Notes: generated by a model not told the origin, from the sequence alone. 64,000 bases of DNA from Ustilago trichophora (GCA_900323505.1 OOIN01000003.1:434001-498000); one strand, 5' to 3'. Shown: positions 21,350 through 33,095, numbered from the stretch's first letter. Translations and numbers: made by a program.

Positions 21350-24300
21350 GATGGCGAATGCGAGTCTGCTAAAGCGGTCTCCTGGTGGTTCGAGTCAGGC
21401 TTGCGGTCGGAATATTCGCCGAGTGGCGCAGTGTCGTGTGATGGTGTGAAGAGAGTGACGGTAAGGAATGCGTGGAGAAGTTCGAGCAAAGAGGAGAGTT
21501 GGGTGACGTCCGAAGCAAGAAAGGGAATCGTGCTTTTAGCACGGCTCGATGCGGGACATGTATATATGAGAGGAGCTGGGGGAAGCACCGCAAACCAGTC
21601 TGGGCCCCTGGTGGCGTCTGCAAAGAAGCCAGGCAAGCGACCAACAACCCCACTCACTCACTCTCGAGTTCGACCCCGACAAAAGCAAGACAAAGCAAGG
21701 CGAAGCAAGACACAAGGCAATACACGCGGGAATCGCCGGCTAGTATGGCACAAGAAGTGGCGGGACAACCGCTTAGAAATTTTAGACGTTTTGTGGGCTG
21801 CAAAAGAGCCCAAAAGATCTGCATGCAGTTCAACACTCTGGAGGGTCGGGACAGGAATTGCATGCATCCACTCAAAAGATTCGTACAGCGACACTTTGTC
21901 TTGGCATAGAAGCTTGATTAATGAGCAACGACAGCAGAAGCAAGCACCCTGGCTGTACAGCTTCTCGGCTAAGTCAGGCTCTCTCGTGCATACTTGCCTA
22001 CGGAAAAACGCACGAAAATCTAATTTCGAAGTGTAAAACGTGGTAGTCAGCTGGTTTCTGGCCTGCCTATTGGCTTTGCTAGGGCCTCGGAAGCCAAGAA
22101 ATATTGTCAAAACAAAAAAGAAAGACTTTTTCCACTTTTCCGCCCGCACCGCGGGGATGCGAGGCCGTGGTTCAACGAGATCAACCGCACTAAAACATGC
22201 TTGCCATGGAAGACCGAGAGCGCTGTGTCACACAGCATCGAGAAGAGGCGACGATATTGTCACAATATGAAACACAAAAATGGTCCTGCTCAAGACCAGA
22301 GCGCTGCTTGGGATCGATGATGGCCCTCGTGGGAAACGGCCTTCAGAGAAGGGGTAACATCGGAGAGTGAATGTTGCAGCTTTGCAGGAAGCCCAGCGGG
22401 AAAAGGAACAATCCCAAAAAGGCGCAAAGACAACCAACCAACTTTACCGCCGCACCACAACGCTCCGCCGCCCTGTTTGTCTGGTTACACAAGGCGCGAT
22501 TTCATTAATTCGTATTCCTAATCCCGAACATTGCTTTAACCGGATCTCTCCTTCCAGCCTTTGCGAACACACTCGAGCTCGAAAGGCCAGCCAAAGGATG
22601 CCAAGGTTAAGCTTGGTCGATGATCATGATGGACTTGCGACAATCGAGGTCCAAGCTACCACTATACTCTGCTCTAACCTTTCTGTTGAAAGCGCAACCG
22701 GTTCGCCGTCGCCCAAAGCCCGATGGCGAAAAGGTGAGAATTCGATTCGACGCTCCCTGAACACGTTCTCGAGCTCCGTTCGACGTCAGATTCACCATCG
22801 TCTGCTCTCACTCACACTTGACTGTGTCGGTACATGGCTGCACACGACACAAGCGAAGCCTACGTGATGGGCGTCCGCCACATTTTGATTCCGTCCTGCA
22901 GCAAGCTTCACAGTCTGAAGGGAGCACCAAAATTGCACGGGAAAAACGTGGCTGGTCTGAAGTTCACCGTTTGTGCACGCTGAGCACTGCGCATCGCGCC
23001 ATATTCATTGCGACGGAACGGATCGATCCCCGTTTGACCTTTGCAGCGGGGTACAAATCTTACTGCCCAGCCTCACTTGCAGTGTCCACCTGAGTTGACG
23101 TCGTGATGCTTACCGCTTGTATACAGCACAATCCTCTCACCATACCTGTTGAACATTGAGACAGCTCGTCTCGGCCCCAAAGTCTACAAGTCCTGACCTG
23201 CACAGAGTTCTGACCGCACCGAAGTCGATGCCGAGTGTCTAATCGCACTAGTCAGCTCCGTTCCGTCCGGCCTATGCGATTCATTCTGTACAAATAGTGA
23301 GCGCCCAGACGCATACAAAAGGGGGGCCTCTCCGTTCACGACACATAAGGGGAGAACCAGGAATCTCGGCCGGAAATAACCTTCCTTTTCAAAACATAGT
23401 CTAACAACTGGTTCTATTTTTAACGCGTGACCGAAAGCCAAATCGCATGAGGCTAAACACGCCTCGCACTGGAAGGGAACAAATTTCATCAGGGTCGGAC
23501 ATGTCAAAGATTGACACCGAGGGCGTGTGGGTGCGCGTTTCAGATTGTCAGTAAGTTACAGTGGCAGTGTGTCGGTGTCGGTGTCAGAGAGGCGTGAGAG
23601 TGTGTGTGTCTGCGGCCACTTTTGTAAATGCATGCCAATTTTGTCGATCCCAACTCACCGAGCCAGCACCTGAATCCGAGCCAGTGAAATTTCAGAGACT
23701 GCACTGCTACTGTACTGTATCTCGAATTTCAACAACACAGCACAACACATCAGAAGAGCAGCAATCAGCACCATCCGAGGCCTTTGCAGGGGCTCTTTTC
23801 TGTCCAACACTTTGATCCTCGTTCCCTTTCATTCAACTCGTTGGTTCAAATCCATCCATCACCACTCGTCTCTCAAGTCCTTTTTCTCGTTCTTCGACTC
23901 TTTGACAACACTCGGATCGACGAGAACGCACATTCATTTCGCTGTGCTGACCTTTCATTTCACTCTCCATCCCGAATCAGTTCGCTCGGCTCCAGTCCAG
24001 TCTCATCAATCAACAACAGTCTTTGCAGTGTATCCTTGCTCCGTCGTTACATTCCCCCCACCCTTTACCGTTGCAGCACAGCGAACGCGCTTCCACTTGC
24101 ACACTCATTTTCCGGTTCATCGTTCAAACATCGACCCACTTTGCTTCCATCGCACATAGCTATGCATCCTTGATCAAATCGGCGCTCATCCTCCCTCCAG
24201 GCTAGAAGATCGTTATCTCATCTCATCGGCGGCTGGTTCGTCGTGTAGCGTGTCTCCACTCGATCCTCTTCCTTACCTCTCCTTGTCGCTCGCTCGGTTC

Positions 24301-24509
24301 CCGCCCAAGCGCATAGTTGCTGGTCCAACTTTGCGTTTCCAAGACAAGTCGTCACATCGCATCCCTTTCGTTCCTATAATCGCTACGACCTTCCTTCGTC
24401 TTGCTCTCGACCAACGGACCGATACTCACCTTGATCCTTTATACCACTCAAAAAATACACCTCTTCCAGCTAGCCCGCGCATCTGCAAACAAGCAAGTCA
24501 TCGCCCAAC
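21350..24509. other. 3.2 kb gene-free region between divergent genes
   Basis: No supported gene. It separates the hybrid-binding/VOC gene (leftward) from the Kch1-type gene (rightward). The last 700 bp are strongly CT-rich, typical of a long leader. Two overlapping TACTGTA copies lie at 23708 and 23713. ORFs inside are short and without recognisable motifs. Confidence 0.55.
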
Positions 24510-26654
24510 ATGTGCTGCGGAAACGCCAGCTGGAAACGTGAAGAGGTCCCAGACCACAAGTTCGACTTTATCGATGTGCGTGACTTTCGCAACAATGGCT
24601 GCTTTCAGCAGCTCAAGTACGTCTTTCTCTTTGTCATGGTCGTCAAGTCGTTCGCAGTCTACGTCGCCGACGTCTACACCGCCGTCACATTGCTAGCCTT
24701 TGGTCATTTCAGTGGCAGTCTCTACGACAAGGTGCAAAACGATCCTCAGAACAACTTTCGCGTTCCCATCTCGTACGGTCGTTGGATCTTCACTGGATGT
24801 ATCATCTTTTCGTTCCTGCTGCTCGCCTACGAGGCGCACAAGTCGAGGGCGATCGTCAAGAGCCGCGACATCAGCTACGCCTACACCAATGTGATGGCCA
24901 ACAACTACTACTCGCTTCGCAGCTACGACCATTTCTGCTTCTTCGACCACATCAACGACAGCAAGAAGAAGAAGGACGAGCTTGCCTTCTTCATCTTCTT
25001 CACTTTCAAGGGTTGGAAGCGTTTGCTCGTTGCCGATGGCCCGCGTCAAGTTATCAACTTCTTCACCCTCTTCGGACTGGGTTCTTTTGCCAAATGGAGC
25101 ACCAACCCGTACGACTACTACGAGGGCAACATCATGACGGGCATCATGATCCTCTCGATGCTCTTCACCGTTGCTGTCTTTGCTGGCTCGCTTATCCTGC
25201 TCATTCTGGCCGCCATCGCCTACATTCCGCTTCTCTGCTACATCAAGGGCAACCTCAAGGAGTACTGCTGCCACAAGGTCGATAAACGTGTCACCGAGCT
25301 CGTCCATCTCAAGAAGAAGCAGCGTCTAGCCAAAGTAAACGAGATTGCCCGCAAGGAAGCTGCGGGTGACTTTTCACACCTTATGAACAAGAAGGGTGAG
25401 ATGGTAGGTAAAGCCATTCCTCAGCCCACTCTGCCGACTGTCGACATTGATCTGCTCAACGATGAGAAGCCCGGCAAAGGAGGTCGCTTGCAGCGACAAA
25501 CCAGTGTTGGAAGCTCCACTGCTGTGCACGGCAACGGTGGCGGTTACTATGGCAAGGGCGTTCCAGGGTATCAGTCGCCCGGCTTTGGCCCATCTCACTT
25601 CTACGGTGTCAATGCGCCATCGACGCACAGCCTTGGATACAACGACAAGCTCGAGTACGGCAGCACAGCGAACCTGGTTTCCAACGCTGGCCCGGCTGGT
25701 GGCGAGTACGGAGGCATGCCCCACGACAACTTTGATGCCATGGCGGATCGTATGGGGCCCATTGGTACCAGTCCGATGCTCTTTGCCCAGCGCGTTGGTG
25801 GAGCGCCAGGCAGAATCTCTCCAGCACCGCCTTCTTCGCACCCTGCAGACCCGTACAACACACACGCACCAGGGCAACGATCGCTGCTTGATGCCAGCAA
25901 TGGAGGTATGGCTGGTCCTGGCGAGTCGTACGAAATGAACGCAGGCTATGGCAGGCAAAGTCCCTACCCGCAGAGCGAGATGGACATGCACGGTCAACCA
26001 AAAGATTCGCCATACGCCTCTAGAGGCCTCGACTATCCACCACCACAAAACACACATGGCGTGGAAGGGCTCGAGTATCCACCGCCCCCTCCCCCCGACA
26101 TGTCCTCCTACGTGCCATACGGTGGTCAGGATGAGCACGGTCAATACCCGCCTGCCTTGGAGGTCTCTGTTGCTTCGTCGAACACAGCTCACGAGGGCAA
26201 CAACAGCCACCTCGCTGTCGGCTACGGCACCGACGGCTTTGGTGGAGAACTGCACCCCGACCGATATAGCAATAGCAACGGCGCAAGGTCTGGGGCCAAC
26301 TCGTCCGCTCATAGCCCTAGCACAAGTGTTGGCGGGCTCGATGATGTGTACGATGCCTACCTCAACTCGCACAATCACTCGCCGGTCATCACGCCCGAGC
26401 AGCGACATAGCTACATGATGAGCGATTACGCGTCCAGCGGCGGTGCAGGTGACTACCAGCAGGGTCATCAGTACCACGATGGCCAGAATGGCGGCTTCGA
26501 TCAATTTCACAGCCAGACTTACGGCGGCGAGCAGACTCAATCTCACAATGGTTACGCTGAGCAGTGGTCACATCAGAACCAGGCATCAGAACGCCATGCC
26601 GACCAATACGGACAACACGAACCATTCCAGCGTGCTCATGGACAGGGCTACTAG
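24510..26654 (+). CDS. Kch1/Prm6-type fungal potassium-transport membrane protein
   Basis: A 714-residue protein. The first 260 residues match the yeast Kch1/Prm6 family, plasma-membrane proteins needed for K+ influx that supports calcium uptake during pheromone and stress responses. Visible signs are the N-terminal block MCCGNASWKREEVPDHKFDF and FIDVRDFRNN, a hydrophobic helix at about 37-64, a second at 90-108, the motif RSYDHFCFFDHIN (137-149), a short hydrophobic stretch FFIFFTFKGW (160-169), and a long C-terminal membrane segment at 210-243. A Cys/Lys-rich juxtamembrane stretch (YIKGNLKEYCCHKVDK) follows. The remaining 430 residues are a Gly/Ser/Tyr/His/Gln-rich cytoplasmic tail, longer than in yeast. 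The frame is intron-free. Channel versus regulator function is debated for the family. Confidence 0.87.
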   Translation: MCCGNASWKREEVPDHKFDFIDVRDFRNNGCFQQLKYVFLFVMVVKSFAVYVADVYTAVTLLAFGHFSGSLYDKVQNDPQNNFRVPISYGRWIFTGCIIFSFLLLAYEAHKSRAIVKSRDISYAYTNVMANNYYSLRSYDHFCFFDHINDSKKKKDELAFFIFFTFKGWKRLLVADGPRQVINFFTLFGLGSFAKWSTNPYDYYEGNIMTGIMILSMLFTVAVFAGSLILLILAAIAYIPLLCYIKGNLKEYCCHKVDKRVTELVHLKKKQRLAKVNEIARKEAAGDFSHLMNKKGEMVGKAIPQPTLPTVDIDLLNDEKPGKGGRLQRQTSVGSSTAVHGNGGGYYGKGVPGYQSPGFGPSHFYGVNAPSTHSLGYNDKLEYGSTANLVSNAGPAGGEYGGMPHDNFDAMADRMGPIGTSPMLFAQRVGGAPGRISPAPPSSHPADPYNTHAPGQRSLLDASNGGMAGPGESYEMNAGYGRQSPYPQSEMDMHGQPKDSPYASRGLDYPPPQNTHGVEGLEYPPPPPPDMSSYVPYGGQDEHGQYPPALEVSVASSNTAHEGNNSHLAVGYGTDGFGGELHPDRYSNSNGARSGANSSAHSPSTSVGGLDDVYDAYLNSHNHSPVITPEQRHSYMMSDYASSGGAGDYQQGHQYHDGQNGGFDQFHSQTYGGEQTQSHNGYAEQWSHQNQASERHADQYGQHEPFQRAHGQGY

Positions 26655-28163
26655 CTCTCCAAGCCTGATTTCCTGTTCCCTTCTGTCTGATAGAGATTGC
26701 GATTCGATTTCCCTTTTCCGCCTTTAGAAGAAGAACCCACCAGCATTTGTCCCTTTTGCATTCGCATTCAATTGAACAATTTTTCAGTACTTCTCCGTCT
26801 GCTTTCTTTTTCGAGGAAAGGATGCTTGATGCCAAAGATGATGGCATAGGAGCTTGAGCGTAGTCGTGGAAGTCGAGGCAAGGAAAGCAAAGGGAGTGGA
26901 CAGAAGAATTGTCGGCCGGTAGAGTGGACCCTGAATCAAGTTGGTTCGGGCGGTATCGCTCGCTCGGATTTTGGGCAGTTCTACCGGTGCGCGGTCCTTT
27001 CACGACTCAGGCTGCTCTGCTCTCTCATTTTGCTGGTGGCTCCCTTCCTCCTCGACATCCGAAACCACCATCCGTTTGATGGAAGGCACGTGCAACATTG
27101 ATTCCAACCAACAGCACTTCCGACGATCAGCGTGCATCCTTATCCTTGTCCTTCGCTTGTCAAGCGACAAAGGTTCTTCATGAATGTTGTGTCTGTGTGC
27201 ACAAGTCGAGCTTGTAATTACAGTAGCGGTAAAAATTGGAGGAGCCGGCAAACCGCTTTCTCCAGATACCGGAAAGGTGGAGAATGCGCGTCTCTTGGGA
27301 AATTGCGGCACAAAACCCGTCAAGCACTTCGTTGCAGAGGCGAAAGTGCTGTCGATGCTTGAAAATGCAAAATTGAGAAAATTGAAGAAAAGATGTTCAG
27401 CCGGGGCTGGAGACCGACAAAAAAAAAAATCGACTTTTTTGGCTGAAAAATTGCCATCCGGCTATCGCACACTGGCCGGCTCCAAATTGCGCTTTGCATC
27501 ACTCTTCCTTCCCCCGGACTCTGTAACCCAAAGCAGAGGCAGAAGAGCGAGGGGTCCCGCAATCAAGAGTGTGTGTCTGTCTGCTCGAGATGACGGACGC
27601 GAGCGGATTTGCTGCATCCATGATTCTCTAACTCTGTGTCTGTCTGTCTGTTTGTCTGTCTGCGTGTCTGTTCATCAGAATCTTCCTGCCTATCTGGCCA
27701 GAAGTGGTTGACGCACAGTCCTGTCATCTACATCCTCCTTTCCCTCTTTCTCTCTCTTTCTCTGTCCACCACCATCCGTCACTGACACTAAATCTCGATC
27801 ATCATCGCAACATCAGCGGTGCTTGACTATCCTCCGTTGCTTCGTCACATTCTCAGATCCACGCTCCCACAGCTAGATCTCGACTTGCCGAATCACCTTG
27901 CTGGCATCTGTTCGCTTCTCCATCGAACCGACAAACCTACCCAGTTTCGTAGTTCGAACCGCTCCGCTCTGCTTCTCGAAATCTCAGTTTCCCTATTATT
28001 GGTGCCCGCACTCTTGGCTCTCATATCGCGGCTTTAGTACAGTAGACGGACTTTTCGCCTCTTCGCACCTCCTCACGAGCGCCAGGTTCTCTCCACGCTC
28101 GATTCGACTCTTTCCTCACCCTCCTCATCGCGACCACCGAGGTCTCGTGCATACACATACACA
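26655..28163. other. Gene-free region: 3' end of Kch1-type gene and promoter of carrier gene
   Basis: No supported gene in 1.5 kb. The right half is the upstream region and CT-rich leader of the carrier gene; TACAGTA copies lie at 27219 and 28038, the latter 126 bp before the start codon. A CTGT/GTCT microsatellite lies at 27638-27672. Confidence 0.55.
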
Positions 28164-29153
28164 ATGGCAGAAGAGCCACTTACACCCTTCGGCCAGGCGC
28201 TCGCCGGTGCGCTTGGAGGTGTCTTCTCAAATGCAGTCATCTACCCTCTTGACACGGTCAAGACCCGCATCCAAGCAGGACAGAGCTCCGCCGTCGTTGC
28301 GGGCAAGGAGGTTCGCGATCCCAAGGACCCCACCAAGACCATTGTCACCGTGCCCAAGAATGCTGGTATGATCAAAGGCATTCTTCACATCATCAGGAGC
28401 AAGGAGGGTCCCATGGGTCTCTACAAGGGCTTTGGTGCGAGCATGGTCAACACCTTCTCGACCGGTTTCGCCTACTTTTACTGGTACTCGGTGGTGCGTA
28501 CGCTCTACCAGAACCGTCTTGCTAAGCGAAGTGCCTCTGGTGTGGCCATCATGAGCACCGCTGCCGAGCTTGTGCTTGGTGCTATCGCTGGTGCCTTGGC
28601 GCAGATCTTCACCATCCCTGTCAGCGTCATTGCCACTCGTCAGCAGCTCGGCACCTCCGAGACCTCCAAGGACGGCAAGCCAGTCGACGAGAGCTTTATC
28701 GGTGTCGCCAAGGACATTCTCAAGGAGGACGGTGTCACCGGTCTCTGGCGCGGTCTCAAGCCCTCACTCGTGCTCACCGTCAACCCTGCCATCACTTACG
28801 GTGTGTTCGAGCGTGTCAAGACCATCATCCTCGCCACCTCTGTGGATGGCAAGATGACTCCCGGCAAGTCGTTCCTCGTCGGTGCCCTCTCCAAGACGTT
28901 GGCCACCGTCGTCACCTTCCCCTACATCTTGAGCAAGATCCGCCTGCAGGCCAAGAACACCCAGTACAAGGGTGCCGTCGACTGCCTCAAGCAGATCGCC
29001 GCCGAGAAAGGTATCAGCGGTTGGTACCAGGGCATGCAGGCCCAAATCACCAAGGCTGTGCTCGCCCAGGCATTGCTCTTCTACTTTAGGGACTACTTTG
29101 AGGTCTGGACTCGCCAGATCCTCAAGGTTGGCAAGAAGTCGGTCGCTGTCTAA
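28164..29153 (+). CDS. Peroxisomal adenine-nucleotide carrier, PMP47/Ant1 type
   Basis: A 329-residue mitochondrial-carrier-family protein with three tandem repeats. Repeat 1 has the full signature PLDTVKTRIQ (residues 31-40). Repeats 2 and 3 carry the altered forms IPVSVIATRQQ and FPYILSKIRLQ, in which the usual acidic residue is lost, as in Candida boidinii PMP47 and yeast Ant1. Those proteins import ATP into peroxisomes for activation of medium-chain fatty acids. The repeat ends GLYKGFGASM, GLWRGLKPSL and GWYQGMQAQI are clear. The tail KVGKKSVAV is basic. Codon use is strongly C-biased, suggesting high expression. The ATG at 28164 lies in a favourable context (cacaATGG). The family is certain; substrate and peroxisomal location are inferred from PMP47 likeness. 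Confidence 0.9.
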   Translation: MAEEPLTPFGQALAGALGGVFSNAVIYPLDTVKTRIQAGQSSAVVAGKEVRDPKDPTKTIVTVPKNAGMIKGILHIIRSKEGPMGLYKGFGASMVNTFSTGFAYFYWYSVVRTLYQNRLAKRSASGVAIMSTAAELVLGAIAGALAQIFTIPVSVIATRQQLGTSETSKDGKPVDESFIGVAKDILKEDGVTGLWRGLKPSLVLTVNPAITYGVFERVKTIILATSVDGKMTPGKSFLVGALSKTLATVVTFPYILSKIRLQAKNTQYKGAVDCLKQIAAEKGISGWYQGMQAQITKAVLAQALLFYFRDYFEVWTRQILKVGKKSVAV

Positions 29154-29632
29154 GCTCAACTTATGCCTGCGCAAGTGACAGCCGGATCAGCTCACTCTTT
29201 AACCTCCTCTACCAAGCACCACCTCCCTCGTTTCTCATATGTTCAAATGACCGCATGTACTTCTCTCTCTCTCTCTCTCTCTCTAGATCAATAGTATTAC
29301 CGCTAAAATTTATTGGTCTCTTATGTGTGTTGCGGCAATGTGTACAGGAAGAAGAAGGTTGGGCTGGACAGCACGATACGTGACACCTTCGAGCAGCATA
29401 TGTGAATCGCTGTTGGACCGTGCTACTGAATCGAATCCTTTTTTTACCCGCGGGAATGTGGAGTAAATTGTGCGATAAAGCGATCTTGAACGGGTCTTTT
29501 TGTTGGATGTCAAAAAATAGAAATTCTGCTCCATCTTTCTCTCTGTTTTCAAGCCAGGGTTTCCTGCTGTCTGCTGCCAAGGCGCTGGCTGGCTGGCTGA
29601 GTTTCTCCTTTTCTTTTTTTTTTTTTTTCTTT

Positions 29633-29664
<32 letters not shown>

Positions 29665-29955
29665 CTCTCCGTCCGCCTTACCTGTCTGCTTGCCTGCCAA
29701 GCTGACAAACGGTGTCCCCTAAGATGTCAGAATCCTTCTCCACACCTTGCCCAGCTTCTACACACCTACGACTTTTCCCTTGAACCGGTGGCCAACTTAC
29801 TTCGCACTTGTACAGCGCTGCAAAGTATCAGGCTTAGCAACGATGATGGGCTAAAAAGGTCATTTCGACCTGACACGATCATTACGACTACCAAAAAACC
29901 CGGTGACCCAGAGATCGACAACGACAGGCGCTCGAGGCCCTATATCCTTCCCATC
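29154..29955. other. Gene-free region between carrier and MDM31
   Basis: About 800 bp holding the 3' end of the carrier gene and the MDM31 promoter and leader. It contains a (CT)11 run at 29263-29284, GGCT repeats at about 29583-29598, and a long T/C tract at 29602-29668. The MDM31 frame is open back to 29788, but from a GTG and without presequence character. Confidence 0.6.
29602..29668 (+). repeat. Poly-pyrimidine (T-rich) tract
   Basis: A run of about 65 bases composed only of T and C, mostly T, interrupted by single C residues. It lies 290 bp upstream of the MDM31 start. It is likely to be length-variable and may be a promoter element or a leader tract. Confidence 0.9.
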
Positions 29956-32649
29956 ATGTCGAGGAGCAACTTGAAGTTCGGTCCCACAGCGCTAGCTATG
30001 CTAGCTGCTCCATCAAGCTCGTCCTTGCGAACAGCGACTACAGCCCCACGCGTTGCTGTCTCAGCAGTCTCGCAACGCCTCTCGAGCAAAGAAGCACTGC
30101 GTAAAGTGACGGCGTCATCCTCCCAATTGACACTTTCTTCGCAACGCAAGACAAAGGCCGAAAGTAGACAAGCAGACTCTCTGAGATATCGCAGCTTCTC
30201 GCAACGATCCGCATCTGATGCAGGCAGGAGCTATCTCGCTGTGCAGTCGTACTTCACTCGACTTGCAAGGCCTTCGCTTGCGCAGCATGCTTCAGACATC
30301 AGCCAATTACATGCAACCGCATCATGCTTCTCACCAAGCGAGGCTCCTGGCAAAGGTCCTGCGCCGCTGGCTTCCATCGCTCGCCAAGCCCGCGCATTCC
30401 ATGCTGGCCGAGTTGCCCGAGCTGATGACAAACAACCATCAAAGCAGGTCGATGCGAAGCCCGACAGTACGTCTCAAGCAGCTTCAGCGTCGAAGCTGAG
30501 CGCGCAGAAAGACGCGGAACCCCCAAGATCCACCCAGCCAGAGAAGAAAGAGGAACGTCTCTCGAAACCTACATCCGCGAGCACAGACTTGACTACCGCC
30601 GAGCGTGCCTACCATCACTTTGCCAATTATCCTCGGTCGTTGCGACGCCTAGCTATGCGCGCCGTGCCAGCATCCGCGCAAAGTGGTCAATCTCGCCCGT
30701 CGTCTGGCAACGAAGTCCAGCCATACGAACATCATCGCTTGAGACCTTCGAAAGAGGATCTGCTGCGAATCGCACAAGGCTTCTGGACCCGTCTCCGCAT
30801 CCGTTTCAAGTGGTTCACCATTCGAGGCTTCCGTCGTTTCAACGCGGACGACATTAGCGCCTTCTTCACTCTCGGCGGTTTCACTACTGCTGTCTTCATC
30901 ATCGTCGGAACAACCACCTTTTTCTCGCTCATCTTTGCCGCTCTCAATGCGCTCAACCTGCAGGAGTGGATCGCGAGGAAGATCGCCGACTACTTGACGG
31001 CAGAGACGGGCGTCACTGTGGTGTTTGAGAGCGCCATCGTGCCCAAGTGGAAGGAGAGCAAGATCAGCTTCAAGAATGTCTTTATCTCGCGCCGCGCTCA
31101 TGGCGATGTCGACTCGCTGCTCAAGGAGCGCAGGCAAAAGGCAAAGAATGGGGGCGCGGATCGACCAAACAAGGTCAAGCGTCGCACTGCTGTCACTGCA
31201 GGGGATGGCATGGCTTGGGAAGGTACGCACTACGAAGAGGTGGAAGAAGTCGCGCCACCCATGAGCGACGAAGCTCGCGGAGAGGATCTGGCCGAGGATG
31301 ACACGGTCAACACCAACTATACCATGTTCGACCTGCAAGTCGACTCGATCGATGTCACCCTCAGTCTCCAGCGCTGGTTCGATGGCAAAGGCCTCATCGA
31401 GGATGCGGTGATTCGAGGCGTCAGAGGCATCGTCGATCGCCGCAACGTCTTTTGGGATCCAGACAAGCCGTACGACCCGCGTGCTGCCCGTCGAGAACCG
31501 AGCCACGGTGATTTCGAACTAGAGTCGCTCAAAGTCGAAGATTTCCTGGTCACCGTCTACCAGCCAAACGACTTCCGACCGTTCAACTTCAGCATCTTTA
31601 GCGCGCATATACCCAAGCTTCGCAAGCAGTGGCTCTTCTACGACCTTCTCAGCGCCGACTCGATCACGGGTCAAGTGGATGGATGTCTTTTCAGCCTGCA
31701 CAAGCCGCAGAATATCAGCCGAACGGTGGAGCAGGATCGCGAGATGACTCATTCCAAGTGGAAGACCATGTCCCGCATGCGTGTCGATGGTGTCAACTTT
31801 GACCACATCCAGAACCAGTCGGATCTGACGGGTCCCATCTCGTGGATCTTGTCGGGCAAGTTTGACGTGGTGGCTGATATCAAGTTCCCTCGGGATCTGG
31901 ATGATGAGGCGGATATCAATACTATCATCATTGAGGTGTTGGATAATTTGACGGCGGCACTGTCGGGAGAGCCGAATAGGAATCATGACGATGATCCGAT
32001 TCCGGGACAGCATCGGCTGAGTGGGCCTGCTATCGAGGCGCCGGTTTCGGCGGTGGGTGCTACCGCCGAACGGGTGCGCAAGGAGAATGAAGAAGCGCGT
32101 CGACAAGGTCGTGATCCTCCTGCTCGAGCCGATCGTCAAGCAGCCCAACAGCAACAGCAACGCCACGATTCCTCAATCATGGAAGAATCCGCCGAGCCTT
32201 CCCCACAACCCAAATCCACCATCCCCCCACCCACCGTGGTGATCGACATGGACGTCCGCTTTAAAGACATCAAAGCCGCCGTGCCCCTCTTCACCACCGA
32301 CATTTCCTACAGTACCAACGCCTTTGTCCGACCCATCGTCGCCTTTATGAACGCCAACAAGACGCTCATCCCCATCCGCTGCCGCATAGTTATGGATCTG
32401 AGCGAATTCGATGGATCGCTGGACCTCGCTCAAACTGGCCTACTTCCCGTGGTGTCGGAGAAAATCTACGAGGCCCTGGCGAACCACGTCGCCAGCCAAA
32501 ATGCCAGCAGCAAGAGGTTGAAGAACGTCAGTCTCTGGAGCTTGCAGGTGAGCGCAAATGCCGCGTTGAACTTGGTGACGCTGCTAAGGGATACGTTGGC
32601 GAGGACTACGGGGACTAGTGCGGCTTTGACTAGTAAGAACGCCGCGTAG
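29956..32649 (+). CDS. MDM31: Mdm31-family mitochondrial inner-membrane protein
   Basis: From ATG 29956 the product is 897 residues. The family (yeast Mdm31/Mdm32) is embedded in the inner mitochondrial membrane and is required for mitochondrial distribution, morphology and nucleoid stability, with a lipid-related role. The N terminus MSRSNLKFGPTALAMLAAP with following Ser/Arg-rich sequence is a good presequence. A Ser/Lys-rich linker leads to HFANYPRSLRRLAMRA. The ordered part begins with a transmembrane segment at about 300-330 (TLGGFTTAVFIIVGTTTFF), then TAETGVTVVFESAIVPKWK and SFKNVFISRR, the hallmark conserved block. Next come MFDLQVDSIDVTLSLQRWFDG and, near the end, LKNVSLWSLQVSANAALNL. 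The C-terminal third carries a disordered insertion rich in Gln/Glu/Pro. Length is larger than in yeast because of the linkers. Confidence 0.9.
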   Translation: MSRSNLKFGPTALAMLAAPSSSSLRTATTAPRVAVSAVSQRLSSKEALRKVTASSSQLTLSSQRKTKAESRQADSLRYRSFSQRSASDAGRSYLAVQSYFTRLARPSLAQHASDISQLHATASCFSPSEAPGKGPAPLASIARQARAFHAGRVARADDKQPSKQVDAKPDSTSQAASASKLSAQKDAEPPRSTQPEKKEERLSKPTSASTDLTTAERAYHHFANYPRSLRRLAMRAVPASAQSGQSRPSSGNEVQPYEHHRLRPSKEDLLRIAQGFWTRLRIRFKWFTIRGFRRFNADDISAFFTLGGFTTAVFIIVGTTTFFSLIFAALNALNLQEWIARKIADYLTAETGVTVVFESAIVPKWKESKISFKNVFISRRAHGDVDSLLKERRQKAKNGGADRPNKVKRRTAVTAGDGMAWEGTHYEEVEEVAPPMSDEARGEDLAEDDTVNTNYTMFDLQVDSIDVTLSLQRWFDGKGLIEDAVIRGVRGIVDRRNVFWDPDKPYDPRAARREPSHGDFELESLKVEDFLVTVYQPNDFRPFNFSIFSAHIPKLRKQWLFYDLLSADSITGQVDGCLFSLHKPQNISRTVEQDREMTHSKWKTMSRMRVDGVNFDHIQNQSDLTGPISWILSGKFDVVADIKFPRDLDDEADINTIIIEVLDNLTAALSGEPNRNHDDDPIPGQHRLSGPAIEAPVSAVGATAERVRKENEEARRQGRDPPARADRQAAQQQQQRHDSSIMEESAEPSPQPKSTIPPPTVVIDMDVRFKDIKAAVPLFTTDISYSTNAFVRPIVAFMNANKTLIPIRCRIVMDLSEFDGSLDLAQTGLLPVVSEKIYEALANHVASQNASSKRLKNVSLWSLQVSANAALNLVTLLRDTLARTTGTSAALTSKNAA

Positions 32650-32799
32650 AAAGTGGACACACGTTTATACCATCTTACATTCATGTATCACCCCTCTCGA
32701 TTTCAAGAAAGCCACAATGTGTATCTTTTTTTTTTTTTTTTTCTGAGTCGGACTGCTTGATAACGTGTCGTATGGTGTTGTGCCAAGAAGAGGAATGTA

Positions 32800-32830
<31 letters not shown>

Positions 32831-33095
32831 TTTTGGAGACTAGGTGGCAAGAGGCGATGGCGGTTCGGCGATTTTGCCGGCTATTCGAGTCTGACCGGTA
32901 ATCTAAATTTGATTCAAGCCACAAACAGCCAGCACGGAAGAAGCTTTTCCGCTTCTCCTCGCAACTTTAGAAAGCACGGACCTCAACCTCGATCCGAGAA
33001 CTTTGCTTGTGTGTCCAGCATCGCCAACGACCACCATCATCGCCTCCTTTCTGCTCTGGCTACTTTGCAACGTTTCGAAACAGGGAAAATTCACC
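32650..33095. other. Gene-free region with GT repeat between MDM31 and PLP enzyme gene
   Basis: A 446-bp stretch holding a T17 run near 32725, an ATGT-(GT)13 microsatellite at 32797-32830, and the leader of the next gene. No coding sequence was seen. Confidence 0.6.
32797..32830. repeat. ATGT-(GT)13 microsatellite
   Basis: ATGT units lead into about thirteen GT units, between MDM31 and the PLP enzyme gene. The T run at about 32725 lies 70 bp to its left. Confidence 0.95.

Noticed and set aside
25374..26546. 390-codon open frame antisense to the Kch1-type gene tail
   Set aside because: Shadow of the low-complexity tail; no recognisable domain, and the plus-strand frame carries the family N terminus.
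29788..29955. N-terminal extension of MDM31
   Set aside because: It opens from GTG, not ATG, and lacks presequence character. ATG 29956 begins a good mitochondrial presequence.
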